Positions 46,021 through 54,639 of a DNA stretch of 64,000 bases are shown here, one piece after another (within the stretch, counting starts at the first letter, position 1; the number at the start of each line of letters is the position of its first letter). Below the pieces are notes generated by a model that saw nothing but the letters and a program-made list of their open reading frames with translations, was not told the DNA's origin and ran no database searches. The stretch is from the NCBI GenBank assembly GCA_937925335.1, contig CALEWY010000004.1:1-64000 (forward strand). The letters run 5' to 3'. Position numbers and translations under genes: made by a program. The DNA is from an uncultured Acidimicrobiales bacterium. Lineage in GTDB: Bacteria > Actinomycetota > Acidimicrobiia > Acidimicrobiales > SZUA-35.

Positions 46021-46890
46021 ATGCAACACGACGATGATTCCCCGGCTGCGCGGCCACTTGTGGTCCTCAACGCCGACGGGGTCGAGGCATCGTTCGGTCC
46101 AGACGACGGCGGGCGTCTCCGGTCATTGCGTATTGGCCACCACGAGTTGATCGTCGATGACGCGCTCTCTCTCGGCCGTGGTTGCTATCCAATGGTGCCG
46201 TGGGCCGGGCGGGTCGATCGAGGCCGCTTCTCGTTCGAAGGAGAGCGCTACGAGCTGCCGCTTGACGGAGGTGATCACGCCCTTCACGGCACGGGCTACA
46301 CCTCGTCGTGGCATGTGATCGATCGTCATGACGACTCGATCGCGATGTCGCTCGATCTGGATCACCGGTGGCCACTCGGGGGACGAGTTGAACACCGAGC
46401 GACGCTTGCGCCGAACCATCTTCATCTCGAACTCGAAGTGTTCGCTGGCCACGATGCAATGCCGGCGATGATCGGATGGCATCCGTGGTTCGTGCGGCGA
46501 CTTCATGCAGCTGGGCCGGCGCCATCCGGGTACGCCGGAGACCACACGAGTTTCGCAGCGGAAGCCACGCTCGATTTCGGGTCGGCGCAGATGTATGAGC
46601 TGGTCGACATGATCCCGACGGGCGCGTTGGTCGATCCGAGTTCTGGCCCGTGGGACGACTGTTTCACCGCCCTCGGGCGCGATCCGCACATCGTCTGGCC
46701 CGGTGTGCTCGAACTTGATCTGTCATCGAGTTGTGATCACTGGGTGATCTACAGCCAACCCGATCATGCCCTGTGCGTGGAGCCACAAACCGACGCACCC
46801 AACGCGTTCAATCGAGACGCCGACGTGATCGAAGCTGGCGGTTCACTTCTGGCAACGTTCGATCTTCGCTGGCGAACGCTGGCATCCTGA
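46021..46890 (+). CDS. Aldose 1-epimerase-like protein
   Basis: A 289-residue galactose mutarotase/aldose epimerase-fold protein. GRLRSLRIGHHELIVDD, CYPMVPWAGRVDRGRF and the GDHALHGTGY and GWHPWFVRR motifs carry the conserved His and Asp/Glu region. The late VYSQPDHALCVEPQTDAPNAFN-like motif is typical of the family. It would interconvert anomers of a sugar. GGAGG 4 nt before ATG 46021. It is divergent from the DUF4173 gene (131 nt). Confidence 0.85.
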   Translation: MQHDDDSPAARPLVVLNADGVEASFGPDDGGRLRSLRIGHHELIVDDALSLGRGCYPMVPWAGRVDRGRFSFEGERYELPLDGGDHALHGTGYTSSWHVIDRHDDSIAMSLDLDHRWPLGGRVEHRATLAPNHLHLELEVFAGHDAMPAMIGWHPWFVRRLHAAGPAPSGYAGDHTSFAAEATLDFGSAQMYELVDMIPTGALVDPSSGPWDDCFTALGRDPHIVWPGVLELDLSSSCDHWVIYSQPDHALCVEPQTDAPNAFNRDADVIEAGGSLLATFDLRWRTLAS

Positions 46891-46895
46891 CCGGC

Positions 46896-47513
46896 GTGTC
46901 TTTCGCGAGTTCCTCCTCAGCAAGCCTCGACGGCGCCAAGTCATCAAAGGCTGACGCGCCGATCTCGACTCGGCGAATCAACGGTGCGGCCAAGCTGCTG
47001 GTCGGTGATCCAGAGATTGCCGTTCGAGTGCTCGACCGCCTCGATACCGACGATCTCGCCAACGTCGGCGAGATCGTTCTGCAGCTGCAGCGTGAGCGAG
47101 CAGTGGCACGAGGTGACCTCGATCAGATCATCGCTCAGGGGTTCGAGGTCGGCTTTGGCCGCGATGGCCTCGCCGTCTTGCCGTGGATTGAAGGTGATGT
47201 TGTGGTCTGTCCCGGTGGACTCATCTCCAAGTCGCGCTCGAGCCACAAGTGCCGGTTCGTTTCGGTCGACAACACGTGGATATGGGAGTCGGCTGAGCTC
47301 ATCCGTGAAGACAAGCGATCGACGCCAGGAGCCGACGATGGATTTCGGGCGGTTGCGCTGATCCCGGTGCTCAATGGTGTCGAACTGGATGTGGTGAGCG
47401 GCAAGGCGCGCAGCGGCCAGCACTCGGTCGAGAAGGTGATCTCCTACGTTGTGAAGCGCGGGAAGCTCGTCGAGGTCTCACAGCGAACGGTGACACCCGC
47501 CGGGATGCAGTAA
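46896..47513 (+). CDS. Hypothetical protein
   Basis: A 205-residue protein starting with GTG 5 nt after the epimerase stop, so it probably belongs to the same transcript. The N-terminal 25 residues are Ser-rich and polar. The middle has a soluble alpha/beta look (LLVGDPEIAVRVLDRLDTDD; VLQLQRERAVARGDLDQII), and the C-terminal half is beta-rich (GDVVVCPGGLISKSRSSHKC). I see no catalytic motif I know and no membrane segment. The codon use is that of the genome, so it is real. The family is unknown to me. Confidence 0.7.
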   Translation: MSFASSSSASLDGAKSSKADAPISTRRINGAAKLLVGDPEIAVRVLDRLDTDDLANVGEIVLQLQRERAVARGDLDQIIAQGFEVGFGRDGLAVLPWIEGDVVVCPGGLISKSRSSHKCRFVSVDNTWIWESAELIREDKRSTPGADDGFRAVALIPVLNGVELDVVSGKARSGQHSVEKVISYVVKRGKLVEVSQRTVTPAGMQ

Positions 47514-47538
47514 CCGCCGAGACCGTTGGCTCAGACGG

Positions 47539-47577
47539 TTTCGCCAGACAGTTTCGTCAGGCGGTTTCGTCAGGCGG
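47539..47577. repeat. 13-bp tandem repeat (x3) at a gene end
   Basis: Three 13-nt units (47539-47551 degenerate, 47552-47564 and 47565-47577 identical; unit TTTCGTCAGGCGG). The last overlaps the stop of the DUF4870 gene on the minus strand. Confidence 0.85.
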
Positions 47578-48124
47578 TGATAAGGCGGAGTGTGAGCGGA
47601 TACTTGTACCAGTCGCCGTTGTTTGACGCGACCGCCGCAAGGATCGAGAGCACCAGCGCTCCGATCGCAAAGGCGATGAAGAACAAGATCAAGACGAAGA
47701 AGAAGAGCCCGAGGGTGACGATCGTCAAGATGATGCCGATCACCGTCGCCGCCATCCCGTAGATAAACAGGGAGATCTGGAAGTTCAACGCCTCAGCGGC
47801 GTGATGTTTCACCCACTGGCTCTTCGTGACGTCGTTCTTCACGATCAGATAGACGATGAGCGGCCCGATAAAGCCCGCAACCAACGGGGACAGATGGGCG
47901 ATGAGCGCGAGCGTTTTGTCGTTTTGCCAAGCCTGCTGTTGGAGCTGGCCATTGCTCGGTGCGGCTGCGGTCCACTGGGCGCCGTCCCACCAGCGCATCG
48001 AGCCGTCCTGGGCTGGATACCAGCCGGGGGCAGCAGCTCCGGTGCTCGGCTGTTGGCCACCTGCGGCGCTGGGCTGTTGGCCACCAAAGTCGCCGGATTG
48101 TCCGGCCCCATACGGATCGGTCAT
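47570..48124 (-). CDS. DUF2510 plus DUF4870 membrane protein
   Basis: A 184-residue protein. A Gly/Gln-rich N-terminus leads to a DUF2510 motif (APGWYPAQDGSMRWWDGAQW), then DUF4870 with about three membrane helices (LALIAHLSPLVAGFIGPLIV; VIGIILTIVTLGLFFFVLIL) and KHHAAEALNFQISLFIY. Its ATG overlaps the PhyH stop (ATGA, 48121-48124). DUF2510 is common in actinobacterial surface proteins. The function is unknown. Confidence 0.85.
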   Translation of the reverse strand: MTDPYGAGQSGDFGGQQPSAAGGQQPSTGAAAPGWYPAQDGSMRWWDGAQWTAAAPSNGQLQQQAWQNDKTLALIAHLSPLVAGFIGPLIVYLIVKNDVTKSQWVKHHAAEALNFQISLFIYGMAATVIGIILTIVTLGLFFFVLILFFIAFAIGALVLSILAAVASNNGDWYKYPLTLRLITA

Positions 48125-48978
48125 CGTGTTGTTCCCTCTCGAATGACGCCACCGCCGAGTGAAGTCTCGCCGGTGCTCTGTCGCAGCACGTCGAGCGGAT
48201 TTCGAAGATCATCGACGTAGCCGAGCGCATAGGCGCCCATTGCGTAGCCCATCAACTCTAGTAGGTCGTCGTCGAGCGTCCTTGCCACCTCAAACGGCAC
48301 CGACAGGTACTGGTTTTCCTCTTGTCGAAGCCAGCCGACGTTGTAGGTCAGATTCAAGCCCTGTCGAACCTCATCACTTCGGTTCGCTCCGCCGCCGTGA
48401 TAAACGCTGCCCGTGTAGAAGAGCACCGAACCCTTTGCCATCTCGGCTGGAACCGAATCGGATTGGCTGAAGCGCTGCCGGTCCTCACCTCGGTGTGAAC
48501 CGGGCACCACCCGTGTTGCGCCGTTTTCCTCGGTGAAGTCGGTCATCGCCCAGATGGTGTTGCACTGCGCTTCGAACCCGTTCGGGAAGGGAAAGAAATC
48601 GAACGCCCACTGATCACGGTGGATGTCTTGTGCTGTTTCACCGGGTGAGATCGAGATCACTTGTGTGAGGTGGATCTGGCAACGCTTGGCGTGGGCCAAC
48701 ACGTTGTTCACCGTCCCGAGAGCGGTCGGGTGCATCAGCAGCTCGCGCGACGTTTCTGATCGAGCGATCAGTCCGCCGGTGCGCTGCGTGAGGTGGCCTC
48801 CAAAGTCATCACCGCTCCCCTTGGTTGCCTCGATGAACGGCGCCATTTCGTGGCCGACGCGATCCATGACGTCATGCCCGACGAGTTCGTCGACGATGAC
48901 CGCTCCATCAGCGTCGATCGCCGCGCTGATCTCGTCCGAGGTTGCGTGCGATGGAAGGTGTTGGATGTCGGTTGCCAC
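48121..48978 (-). CDS. Phytanoyl-CoA dioxygenase (PhyH) family protein
   Basis: A 285-residue 2-oxoglutarate/Fe(II) oxygenase of the PhyH family. IHRDQW gives the His-x-Asp metal pair, YHGGGANRS the second His and the Arg that holds 2-oxoglutarate. Such enzymes hydroxylate branched acyl-CoAs or other small molecules. GTG start at 48978. Divergent from the kinase-like gene at 49071, with about 90 nt between; the neighbourhood is acyl-CoA metabolism. Confidence 0.87.
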   Translation of the reverse strand: MATDIQHLPSHATSDEISAAIDADGAVIVDELVGHDVMDRVGHEMAPFIEATKGSGDDFGGHLTQRTGGLIARSETSRELLMHPTALGTVNNVLAHAKRCQIHLTQVISISPGETAQDIHRDQWAFDFFPFPNGFEAQCNTIWAMTDFTEENGATRVVPGSHRGEDRQRFSQSDSVPAEMAKGSVLFYTGSVYHGGGANRSDEVRQGLNLTYNVGWLRQEENQYLSVPFEVARTLDDDLLELMGYAMGAYALGYVDDLRNPLDVLRQSTGETSLGGGVIREGTTR

Positions 48979-49070
48979 GACGACGTTCTACCAGCCGGGT
49001 TGAACGGGTGGAAAGTGGTGGGAGGCAACCGATTTCGGCGTCGGACATCCGGTGGTGTCACAATCGGCGG

Positions 49071-50153
49071 GTGAACAGGCCGCTGTCAGATGCCGAGATT
49101 GATGTTGAGTGGCTCGGCGGTGTGCTGGGTCGACCTGGCTCACTCGAGTCAATGACCCGACGATCGATTGGCACGGGCCAGGTCGGCGAGAACGTTCGAT
49201 ATGGGCTGGCCTGGGCGGACGGCGTCGACGGGCCGGCTTCGGTCATCGGAAAGTTTCCCTCGCTCGACGAGCAGTCGAGGGCGACCGCTGCGTCGACGAT
49301 GGCCTATGTCCGAGAGGTCGGTTTCTACCGGCATCTCCAAAAGACCGTGTCGATCTCGACGCCACATCTTCACCACGTCGATGACGACGTTGAAGCAAAC
49401 GCGTTCATTTTGATCATGGACGATCTTTCTCCAGCCGTCGTCGGCGATCAGGTCGCCGGTTGCACCGTCGAACAAGCCGAGCGTGCAATCGACCAAGCGG
49501 TGCTCCTCCATACGCCACACTGGGGTGTTGACCTCAGCGACGAACATCCTTGGGCTGCTGGACGCACGGGCGACTCGGCCAACGACTTCGCAGCCTTGTT
49601 CTCGATGCTCGTTCCCATGTTCCTCGAGTGCTACGCCGACCGACTCGCCCCGCTTACCGTCGAAATGACTCGATGGATTGAGACGAACTGTTCGGCTTAT
49701 CTCGACTCCCAGCGCACCCCTGCCACCTTGGTCCACGGCGACTACCGCTTGGACAACATGCTCTTTGGTTCCAGCGGTGATGCAGGCGGAGCCTCGACGT
49801 TTCCACCGCCGCTCACGGTGGTCGATTGGCAAACGGCTTCCATGGGCCGTGGCCCTGCCGACGCTGCCTACTTCGTCGGAGCGGGGCTTTTGCCGGACGT
49901 TCGGAGGGCGAACGAAGCCGAGCTCATGAGTCGCTACGTATCCGGCATCGTCGCCGCCCTCCCGGATGGAGAGGCCGATCCAGACGATGTCGAGTTCGAC
50001 TACCGGATCGGGGCAACCTCCGGACTCGTCATGGCGATCGTCGCATCACAGATCGTTGGGCGGACCGACCGCGGCGACGACATGTTCAACGCGATGGCGG
50101 AGCGCCACAGTGCCCAGATGCTGGATCTGGGAACGACCGACCTCATCGGCTGA
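49071..50153 (+). CDS. Phosphotransferase (APH/EcKinase-like)
   Basis: A 360-residue protein-kinase-like fold of the aminoglycoside phosphotransferase/EcKinase (DUF1679) group. GTGQVGENVRYGL is the glycine-rich part, SVIGKFPS has the ATP Lys, LVHGDYRLDNMLF is the catalytic loop (Asp, Asn), and LTVVDWQTASMGRG is the metal-binding DFG equivalent. With the acyl-CoA dehydrogenase just downstream (95-nt gap) it recreates the domain pair of eukaryotic ACAD10/ACAD11, where the kinase phosphorylates 4-hydroxyacyl-CoA. GTG start. Confidence 0.85.
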   Translation: MNRPLSDAEIDVEWLGGVLGRPGSLESMTRRSIGTGQVGENVRYGLAWADGVDGPASVIGKFPSLDEQSRATAASTMAYVREVGFYRHLQKTVSISTPHLHHVDDDVEANAFILIMDDLSPAVVGDQVAGCTVEQAERAIDQAVLLHTPHWGVDLSDEHPWAAGRTGDSANDFAALFSMLVPMFLECYADRLAPLTVEMTRWIETNCSAYLDSQRTPATLVHGDYRLDNMLFGSSGDAGGASTFPPPLTVVDWQTASMGRGPADAAYFVGAGLLPDVRRANEAELMSRYVSGIVAALPDGEADPDDVEFDYRIGATSGLVMAIVASQIVGRTDRGDDMFNAMAERHSAQMLDLGTTDLIG

Positions 50154-50247
50154 GCGGCAACGGTGGCGTTCACCGGTCTGCAGCGAGCGCAACGAAGACG
50201 CTGACCCTGGCTGGTAGTGCAGCGCCGAGAATGGCAGGGTCTGGGGC

Positions 50248-51498
50248 ATGGCCATCGACTTCTCGCTCTCCCCCGATCTCGAAGACATTCGCTTGCGAGT
50301 CCGCACGTTCGTCACCGATGTGGTGAAGCCGGCTGAGGCTGCGATTCATGACGGCAATCTCGACGCCGCGGAGGATCAGGGCGGCGATCGCAAGGCGTAT
50401 GTCAAGACGTTGATCGGGATGCGAAAGGCGGCCAGGGAAGCCGATCTTTGGATGCCGCACATGCCGACTGATTGGGGTGGCATGGGCCTCGGCCATGTGC
50501 AGCTCGCGATGGTCCAAGCTGAGGCCGCGAAGAGTCGATTCGGTCCGTGGGCGTTGAATTGCCAAGCGCCAGACGAGGGCAACATGCACACGCTGTTGCA
50601 CTGGGGAACCGACGATCAAAAGGAGCGCTACCTCAAGCCGTTGTGTGAAGGCACGGACAGTTCGTGTTTTGCCATGACCGAACCCGAGGTTGCCGGCTCA
50701 GACCCGACGCTCATACGCACGAATGGTTATCCGGACGGTGAAGAGTGGGTCCTCAACGGCCACAAGTGGTTTATCTCGGGAGCACACCGAGCCAAGTTCG
50801 CGATTCTGATCGCTCGAACCGAAGACGATCCCGATCTGCCACAGGCGGCGAACACCGCGTTCATCATCGATCTGCCCTCCGATGGGTGGACCGAAACCCG
50901 CCAGATCGAAACCATGCACGGCTCGACTGGCCACAGCGAGATCATGATCGAGGACTTGCGCGTGCACGAGCGACAGATGCTCGGCGGGCGGGGCCAAGGC
51001 CATCTGCTCGGGCAGTATCGACTCGGGCCAGCGCGGCTCGCCCACTGCATGCGGTGGGTCAGCCAGGCTGAAACGGCGCTCGACTTGATGGTCGGGCGTT
51101 CGCTCGAACGCTTTTCACACGGTTCGCTACTCGCCGAGAAGCAGGGTGTGCAGTGGATGATCGCTGACTCGGCAATGGAGATCTACCAGTCGAAGCTGAT
51201 GATCTTGCACGCCGCCTACAAGATCGACCGAGGCGAGGACTTCAAGAGTGAGGTGTCGATGGCAAAACACTTCGTCGCCAACGCCCTGAATCGCATCATC
51301 GACCGCTCGATTCAAGTGCACGGCGCGCTCGGCTATTCAACCGATACGCCCCTTGCTCATATGTTCCAGCAGGCCCGTTGGGCTCGCTTCGCCGATGGTG
51401 CTGACGAGATCCACCAGATGCGGATCGCACAGCGAACGATTGCGGCGTTCACCGACCATGGCACGACGGCCGCAGCGACCGGAGCACTCCCGATCTAG
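50248..51498 (+). CDS. Acyl-CoA dehydrogenase, ACAD11-like
   Basis: A 416-residue FAD acyl-CoA dehydrogenase. CFAMTEPEVAGSDPTLIRT and WVLNGHKWFISGAHRAKFAI are flavin-domain motifs. IHGS/HGALGYSTDTPLAHMF and DGADEIHQMRIAQ are the C-terminal helices. No certain catalytic Glu can be picked at the usual position, as in the ACAD10/11-like group that acts on 4-phosphoacyl-CoA. It is the partner of the upstream kinase. Converges with the ferric-reductase-like gene. Confidence 0.88.
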   Translation: MAIDFSLSPDLEDIRLRVRTFVTDVVKPAEAAIHDGNLDAAEDQGGDRKAYVKTLIGMRKAAREADLWMPHMPTDWGGMGLGHVQLAMVQAEAAKSRFGPWALNCQAPDEGNMHTLLHWGTDDQKERYLKPLCEGTDSSCFAMTEPEVAGSDPTLIRTNGYPDGEEWVLNGHKWFISGAHRAKFAILIARTEDDPDLPQAANTAFIIDLPSDGWTETRQIETMHGSTGHSEIMIEDLRVHERQMLGGRGQGHLLGQYRLGPARLAHCMRWVSQAETALDLMVGRSLERFSHGSLLAEKQGVQWMIADSAMEIYQSKLMILHAAYKIDRGEDFKSEVSMAKHFVANALNRIIDRSIQVHGALGYSTDTPLAHMFQQARWARFADGADEIHQMRIAQRTIAAFTDHGTTAAATGALPI

Positions 51499-51510
51499 CA
51501 GGATGCTGGT

Positions 51511-52893
51511 TCAGTCGTTGCGAATCTGGGCAGCCTGAGCCAGCCGCTCAGCGAGCGATCCGGAAGCGGCGGGTGCCGCGTCGCCTGAGCCATTGGCAGC
51601 AGAGCCGTGAGAGCCAGAGCCGTTCGGAGCAGAGCCGTTCGGAGCAGAGCCGTGAGAGCCAGAGCTGTTCGGAGCAGGTGCCGGTGTGACGTGTTGGGCG
51701 GGCGCAGCCGGGTTCGTTTGTGGAGCCGAACCGAGGAATCGTTCAACCGACTGGTCGGGTGTGGGAGCCGGACGTGGCTGGGGCGATGCGGGCGCCGATG
51801 CACCCGGAGTTGGCCGGCCGAGTAGGGCGTCTGGCACCGGTGCCTGCAACGATCGAGGACCGGGGGCTTGCAGCGCTTCGGGAACGCGGGCGTGCGGAAC
51901 AGGTGCGTGCGGAACAGTGGTGGCGGCTCCGGGCCCAGGGTTTCGATGAGCGGGCATCGGTCGCGCCGCGGAGGCTGACACAGGCTGTTGCCGAGGTGTT
52001 GGCGCGGGAGCTGGCTGGGTCTGGGCTGGCTGGGTCTGTCCTGGCTGGGTCTGGGCTGGCTGGGTCTGTCCTGGCTGGGTCTGGGCTGGCCGAGGTGCTG
52101 GACCGGGCTGGGCGTGAGCCGTCCGTGAGGCTGGTTGCGCTGCCGCACCGGCCAGCGCGGGCTGGCGTTCGGGAGCGGCTCGACGCGGTTTGGCTTGCAC
52201 CGCAATCGGTGCAGCGGTTCGATCATCGACAGCTCGATCATCAGCAGTTGGATCATTGCCGTCCCGTGCGGCGCGAGCCTTCTCGAGCATGTCCTCACGG
52301 CGCTCGGTATCGGCATCCGGCGTGCCACGACGGAGGATCGCGACTCGGATCACGGTCAGCCCAACGACCGCAGCCAGCATGACGAAGCCGATGCCGGCCA
52401 CGATTGGATTTCCGACGTCCGAACCGGACATCACGGCGTGCACCGTGCCGAAGATGGCGACCAGGTAGGCGCTGAGGTGGACACCGTGCCACAGCCGGTC
52501 CGGCATCCACTTCTTCAGCAGCGACGTCAGCTCGACCGCGGCGAGCAGCCACGCCGACACAACACCAAAGGCGACGGCCAACGGACGCCACTCAGAGGCG
52601 AACGGAACGAACAGCTCAGCCCAACCGAAGGTGACGAAACTGTCTGCCCACAGCGTCACCATGTGAATGATGAGGAACGACACCGAGAGTCCACCAACGA
52701 AGCGGTGAACGTCGAGTGTCCACGGATTCGACGGAGCGACGCGGCGAAGGATTCGTGAGAGCGGACCGGTCGGTGTTGTAGCCCTGGCCGCTGACAGCGA
52801 CATCGACAATCCCAGGATCACCGAAGCGACCGCAGTTGCCCACGTCATCAAACCCGCGGCGCGGGTCGCATACCACCAGATCTGATCGGTCAT
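51511..52893 (-). CDS. Ferric-reductase-like transmembrane protein with a Pro/Gln/Ala-rich tail
   Basis: A 460-residue protein. Residues 1-190 form about six helices with VHRFVGGLSVSFLIIHMV and LWHGVHLSAYLVAIFGTVHAV, placing His pairs as haem ligands as in ferric-reductase/YedZ-like domains. The rest is disordered and repetitive: TQPGQTQPAQ repeats (30-bp DNA units) and SAPNGS repeats. Its start overlaps the ApbE stop (ATGA, 52890-52893). Likely passes electrons across the membrane for a flavinylated partner. Confidence 0.83.
   Translation of the reverse strand: MTDQIWWYATRAAGLMTWATAVASVILGLSMSLSAARATTPTGPLSRILRRVAPSNPWTLDVHRFVGGLSVSFLIIHMVTLWADSFVTFGWAELFVPFASEWRPLAVAFGVVSAWLLAAVELTSLLKKWMPDRLWHGVHLSAYLVAIFGTVHAVMSGSDVGNPIVAGIGFVMLAAVVGLTVIRVAILRRGTPDADTERREDMLEKARAARDGNDPTADDRAVDDRTAAPIAVQAKPRRAAPERQPALAGAAAQPASRTAHAQPGPAPRPAQTQPGQTQPAQTQPGQTQPAQTQPAPAPTPRQQPVSASAARPMPAHRNPGPGAATTVPHAPVPHARVPEALQAPGPRSLQAPVPDALLGRPTPGASAPASPQPRPAPTPDQSVERFLGSAPQTNPAAPAQHVTPAPAPNSSGSHGSAPNGSAPNGSGSHGSAANGSGDAAPAASGSLAERLAQAAQIRND
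52011..52090. repeat. 30-bp in-frame coding repeat (x2.7)
   Basis: Units 52011-52040 and 52041-52070 are identical, with a 20-nt partial copy to 52090. They code the TQPGQTQPAQ repeat of the ferric-reductase-like protein's tail. Since 30 is a multiple of 3, unit number can change without breaking the frame. Confidence 0.92.
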
Positions 52894-53927
52894 GTCGTCT
52901 TCACATCGGCGGCATACCGCTCGAATCCAGCGAGTCGTTCGATGACTCCGTCACGCCTGACGACCAGGCCTGTGGCCTCAAAGTCGGCAGGATCGCCACC
53001 GGCCATCACCCATTTCGTCAGGACTTCGGCCGATGTGGCTGTAGCTGCGATCACCGTCGCCGAAGCGGGACCGTTCGAACGAGGTTCGAGCGTCCCAGGG
53101 TCGATGAGGTGATGTGCAGCCTGCGCTGCCCCGTCGATCATCCACGACCGCTTTGAGATCGACGACGTGCACACGCCGCCTTCGTTGAGAAGAATCGATC
53201 GTGTCTCGTCGCTCCCGGGGCAATCGAGTGAGACTCTCCACCCGCCGCGCTCTGGGCCGGCTCCGCTCACACGGAGGTCGCCGCCGATGCTGACGCAACA
53301 CCCGGCAGCACCAACCGCCATCAGCTCGTTTGCCACCGCGTCGGCGGTCGCACCCTTTGCGATTCCGCCGAGATCGAGTCGGCAGCCAACTGGCACGGTG
53401 ATGGCGAGCGTTGTGGGGTCGAGCCGAATGCGGTGCGCATCGCCTCGTTTGTCACTCGCACCCAACTCGCTGCGATCGAGTTGTTCGGGGCTCTGCCCTG
53501 GATCTTGTACTGGCCCTGGATCTTGTACTGGATTGTGTGATCGGCGATCTCGCCCGATCGAGCGTGCGGTCGAGTTGGGGGCCATCGACTCGAATGAGCG
53601 GTCGTAGCCGGCATCGATCAGCGCTGCACCGACGGTCGGGTCGAAGGCGCCGTTGGTCGCTTCCTGGCCGAGAAGCGCCGTGGAAACGAGATCGAACGTC
53701 GCTGCGGAAACCAGGACCGGTCGACCAGCGTTGTCGTTGAGCTGCGAGAGCTCGGATGTCGGACGAAAACGACTCCATCGGTCTTCAGCTGCTTCGACCA
53801 TGACGACGGCACGCTCGAGGAATCGGCCGAGATCTGCACTCTCGGTGTCGAGCACGATCACGTGCGCGGACGTACCCATCGCGTCGAACGTGATCTCCGC
53901 GTGCGCGTATGAGTTTGAGGAAACCAC
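52890..53927 (-). CDS. apbE: FAD:protein FMN transferase
   Basis: A 345-residue ApbE. AMGTSAHVIV opens the fold, GAFDPTVGAAL and DLGGIAKGATADAVA form the FAD site, CVSIGGDLRVSG and STSISKR-like CTSSISKRS motifs follow, and HHLIDPGTLEP has the metal-binding His/Asp. It covalently attaches FMN to Thr or Ser of a target. No classic D-x-x-(S/T)-G-A-T target protein is visible in this operon. An unusual insertion near residues 130-165 (VQDPGPVQDPGQ) is coded by an 18-bp tandem repeat. Operon with the ferric-reductase-like gene and, 11 nt upstream, the TP-rich protein. Confidence 0.92.
   Translation of the reverse strand: MVSSNSYAHAEITFDAMGTSAHVIVLDTESADLGRFLERAVVMVEAAEDRWSRFRPTSELSQLNDNAGRPVLVSAATFDLVSTALLGQEATNGAFDPTVGAALIDAGYDRSFESMAPNSTARSIGRDRRSHNPVQDPGPVQDPGQSPEQLDRSELGASDKRGDAHRIRLDPTTLAITVPVGCRLDLGGIAKGATADAVANELMAVGAAGCCVSIGGDLRVSGAGPERGGWRVSLDCPGSDETRSILLNEGGVCTSSISKRSWMIDGAAQAAHHLIDPGTLEPRSNGPASATVIAATATSAEVLTKWVMAGGDPADFEATGLVVRRDGVIERLAGFERYAADVKTT
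53496..53531. repeat. 18-bp in-frame duplication inside apbE
   Basis: CCCTGGATCTTGTACTGG occurs twice in direct succession (53496-53513 and 53514-53531), encoding the VQDPGP-VQDPG insertion of ApbE. Confidence 0.92.
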
Positions 53928-53938
53928 GACGATCGACG

Positions 53939-54577
53939 TCAGCTCGCGCCGCTGGTCGGTGTGGTCGGAGGAGCCGTCGTCGGCGGAGTTGTCGTCGTCG
54001 GCGCAGCGGTGGTGGTCGGTGCGGCGGTCGTCGTTGGCGCCGCTGTTGTGGTCGACTCACCTGCCGTGGTCTGCGATGTTGCCGTGGTCTGTGTTGTTGC
54101 CGGCTGTGTGGTGGTCGACTGAGCCGGCGCTTGAGTGGTCGAAACCTGCGTATCAGCTGGCTGGGTAGTGGACTGCGACGGCTGAGTCGACGGGGGCTGC
54201 GTTGTTTGCGGAGCCGGGCGGGTCGAATCGTTCGATCCTGCGTCGGGCGCGCTCACTGGAGCCTGTGTGGTCGACGTACTGGGGATGCCGGCGCCATCGT
54301 TTTGCATGCTGGCCAGTAGGGAGAGACGAACGTCTTCGGCGGTCAACACGGAAGGAGCGGTGGGAACGGTCGCGGCTGCGCCACTGAACGCCAACTGGTC
54401 AGGCGTCGACGAGACCGGCGCCGTCTCCGGCTCAGGGCTGATCGTTGCCGCAGCCTGGGCCTCTGAACGGACGGCAAATCCAATCGTGGCAGTGACGGCG
54501 ACGTAGGTGACGCCACTCGCCCAGCCGATGACTTGACGAGTTCGCTGGGCAGGATGGGCACGGCGCGGAAGCGGCAT
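53939..54577 (-). CDS. Thr/Pro-rich single-pass membrane or secreted protein
   Basis: A 212-residue protein. One hydrophobic N-terminal helix (VIGWASGVTYVAVTATIGFAV, about residues 17-36) follows a basic start, so it is a signal anchor. The remainder is low complexity, Thr/Pro/Ser/Ala-rich, with TTTAAPTTTAAPTTTAAP-like repeats, typical of a surface stalk. Its role in the operon may be to hold or extend the electron-transfer proteins. It lies 11 nt before apbE. Confidence 0.7.
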   Translation of the reverse strand: MPLPRRAHPAQRTRQVIGWASGVTYVAVTATIGFAVRSEAQAAATISPEPETAPVSSTPDQLAFSGAAATVPTAPSVLTAEDVRLSLLASMQNDGAGIPSTSTTQAPVSAPDAGSNDSTRPAPQTTQPPSTQPSQSTTQPADTQVSTTQAPAQSTTTQPATTQTTATSQTTAGESTTTAAPTTTAAPTTTAAPTTTTPPTTAPPTTPTSGAS

Positions 54578-54639
54578 GCACTGGTATCGGCCTCTCCAGC
54601 AGCGAAGCTTGAGCGATTGGGGTGATGAACCCGTCGCTG

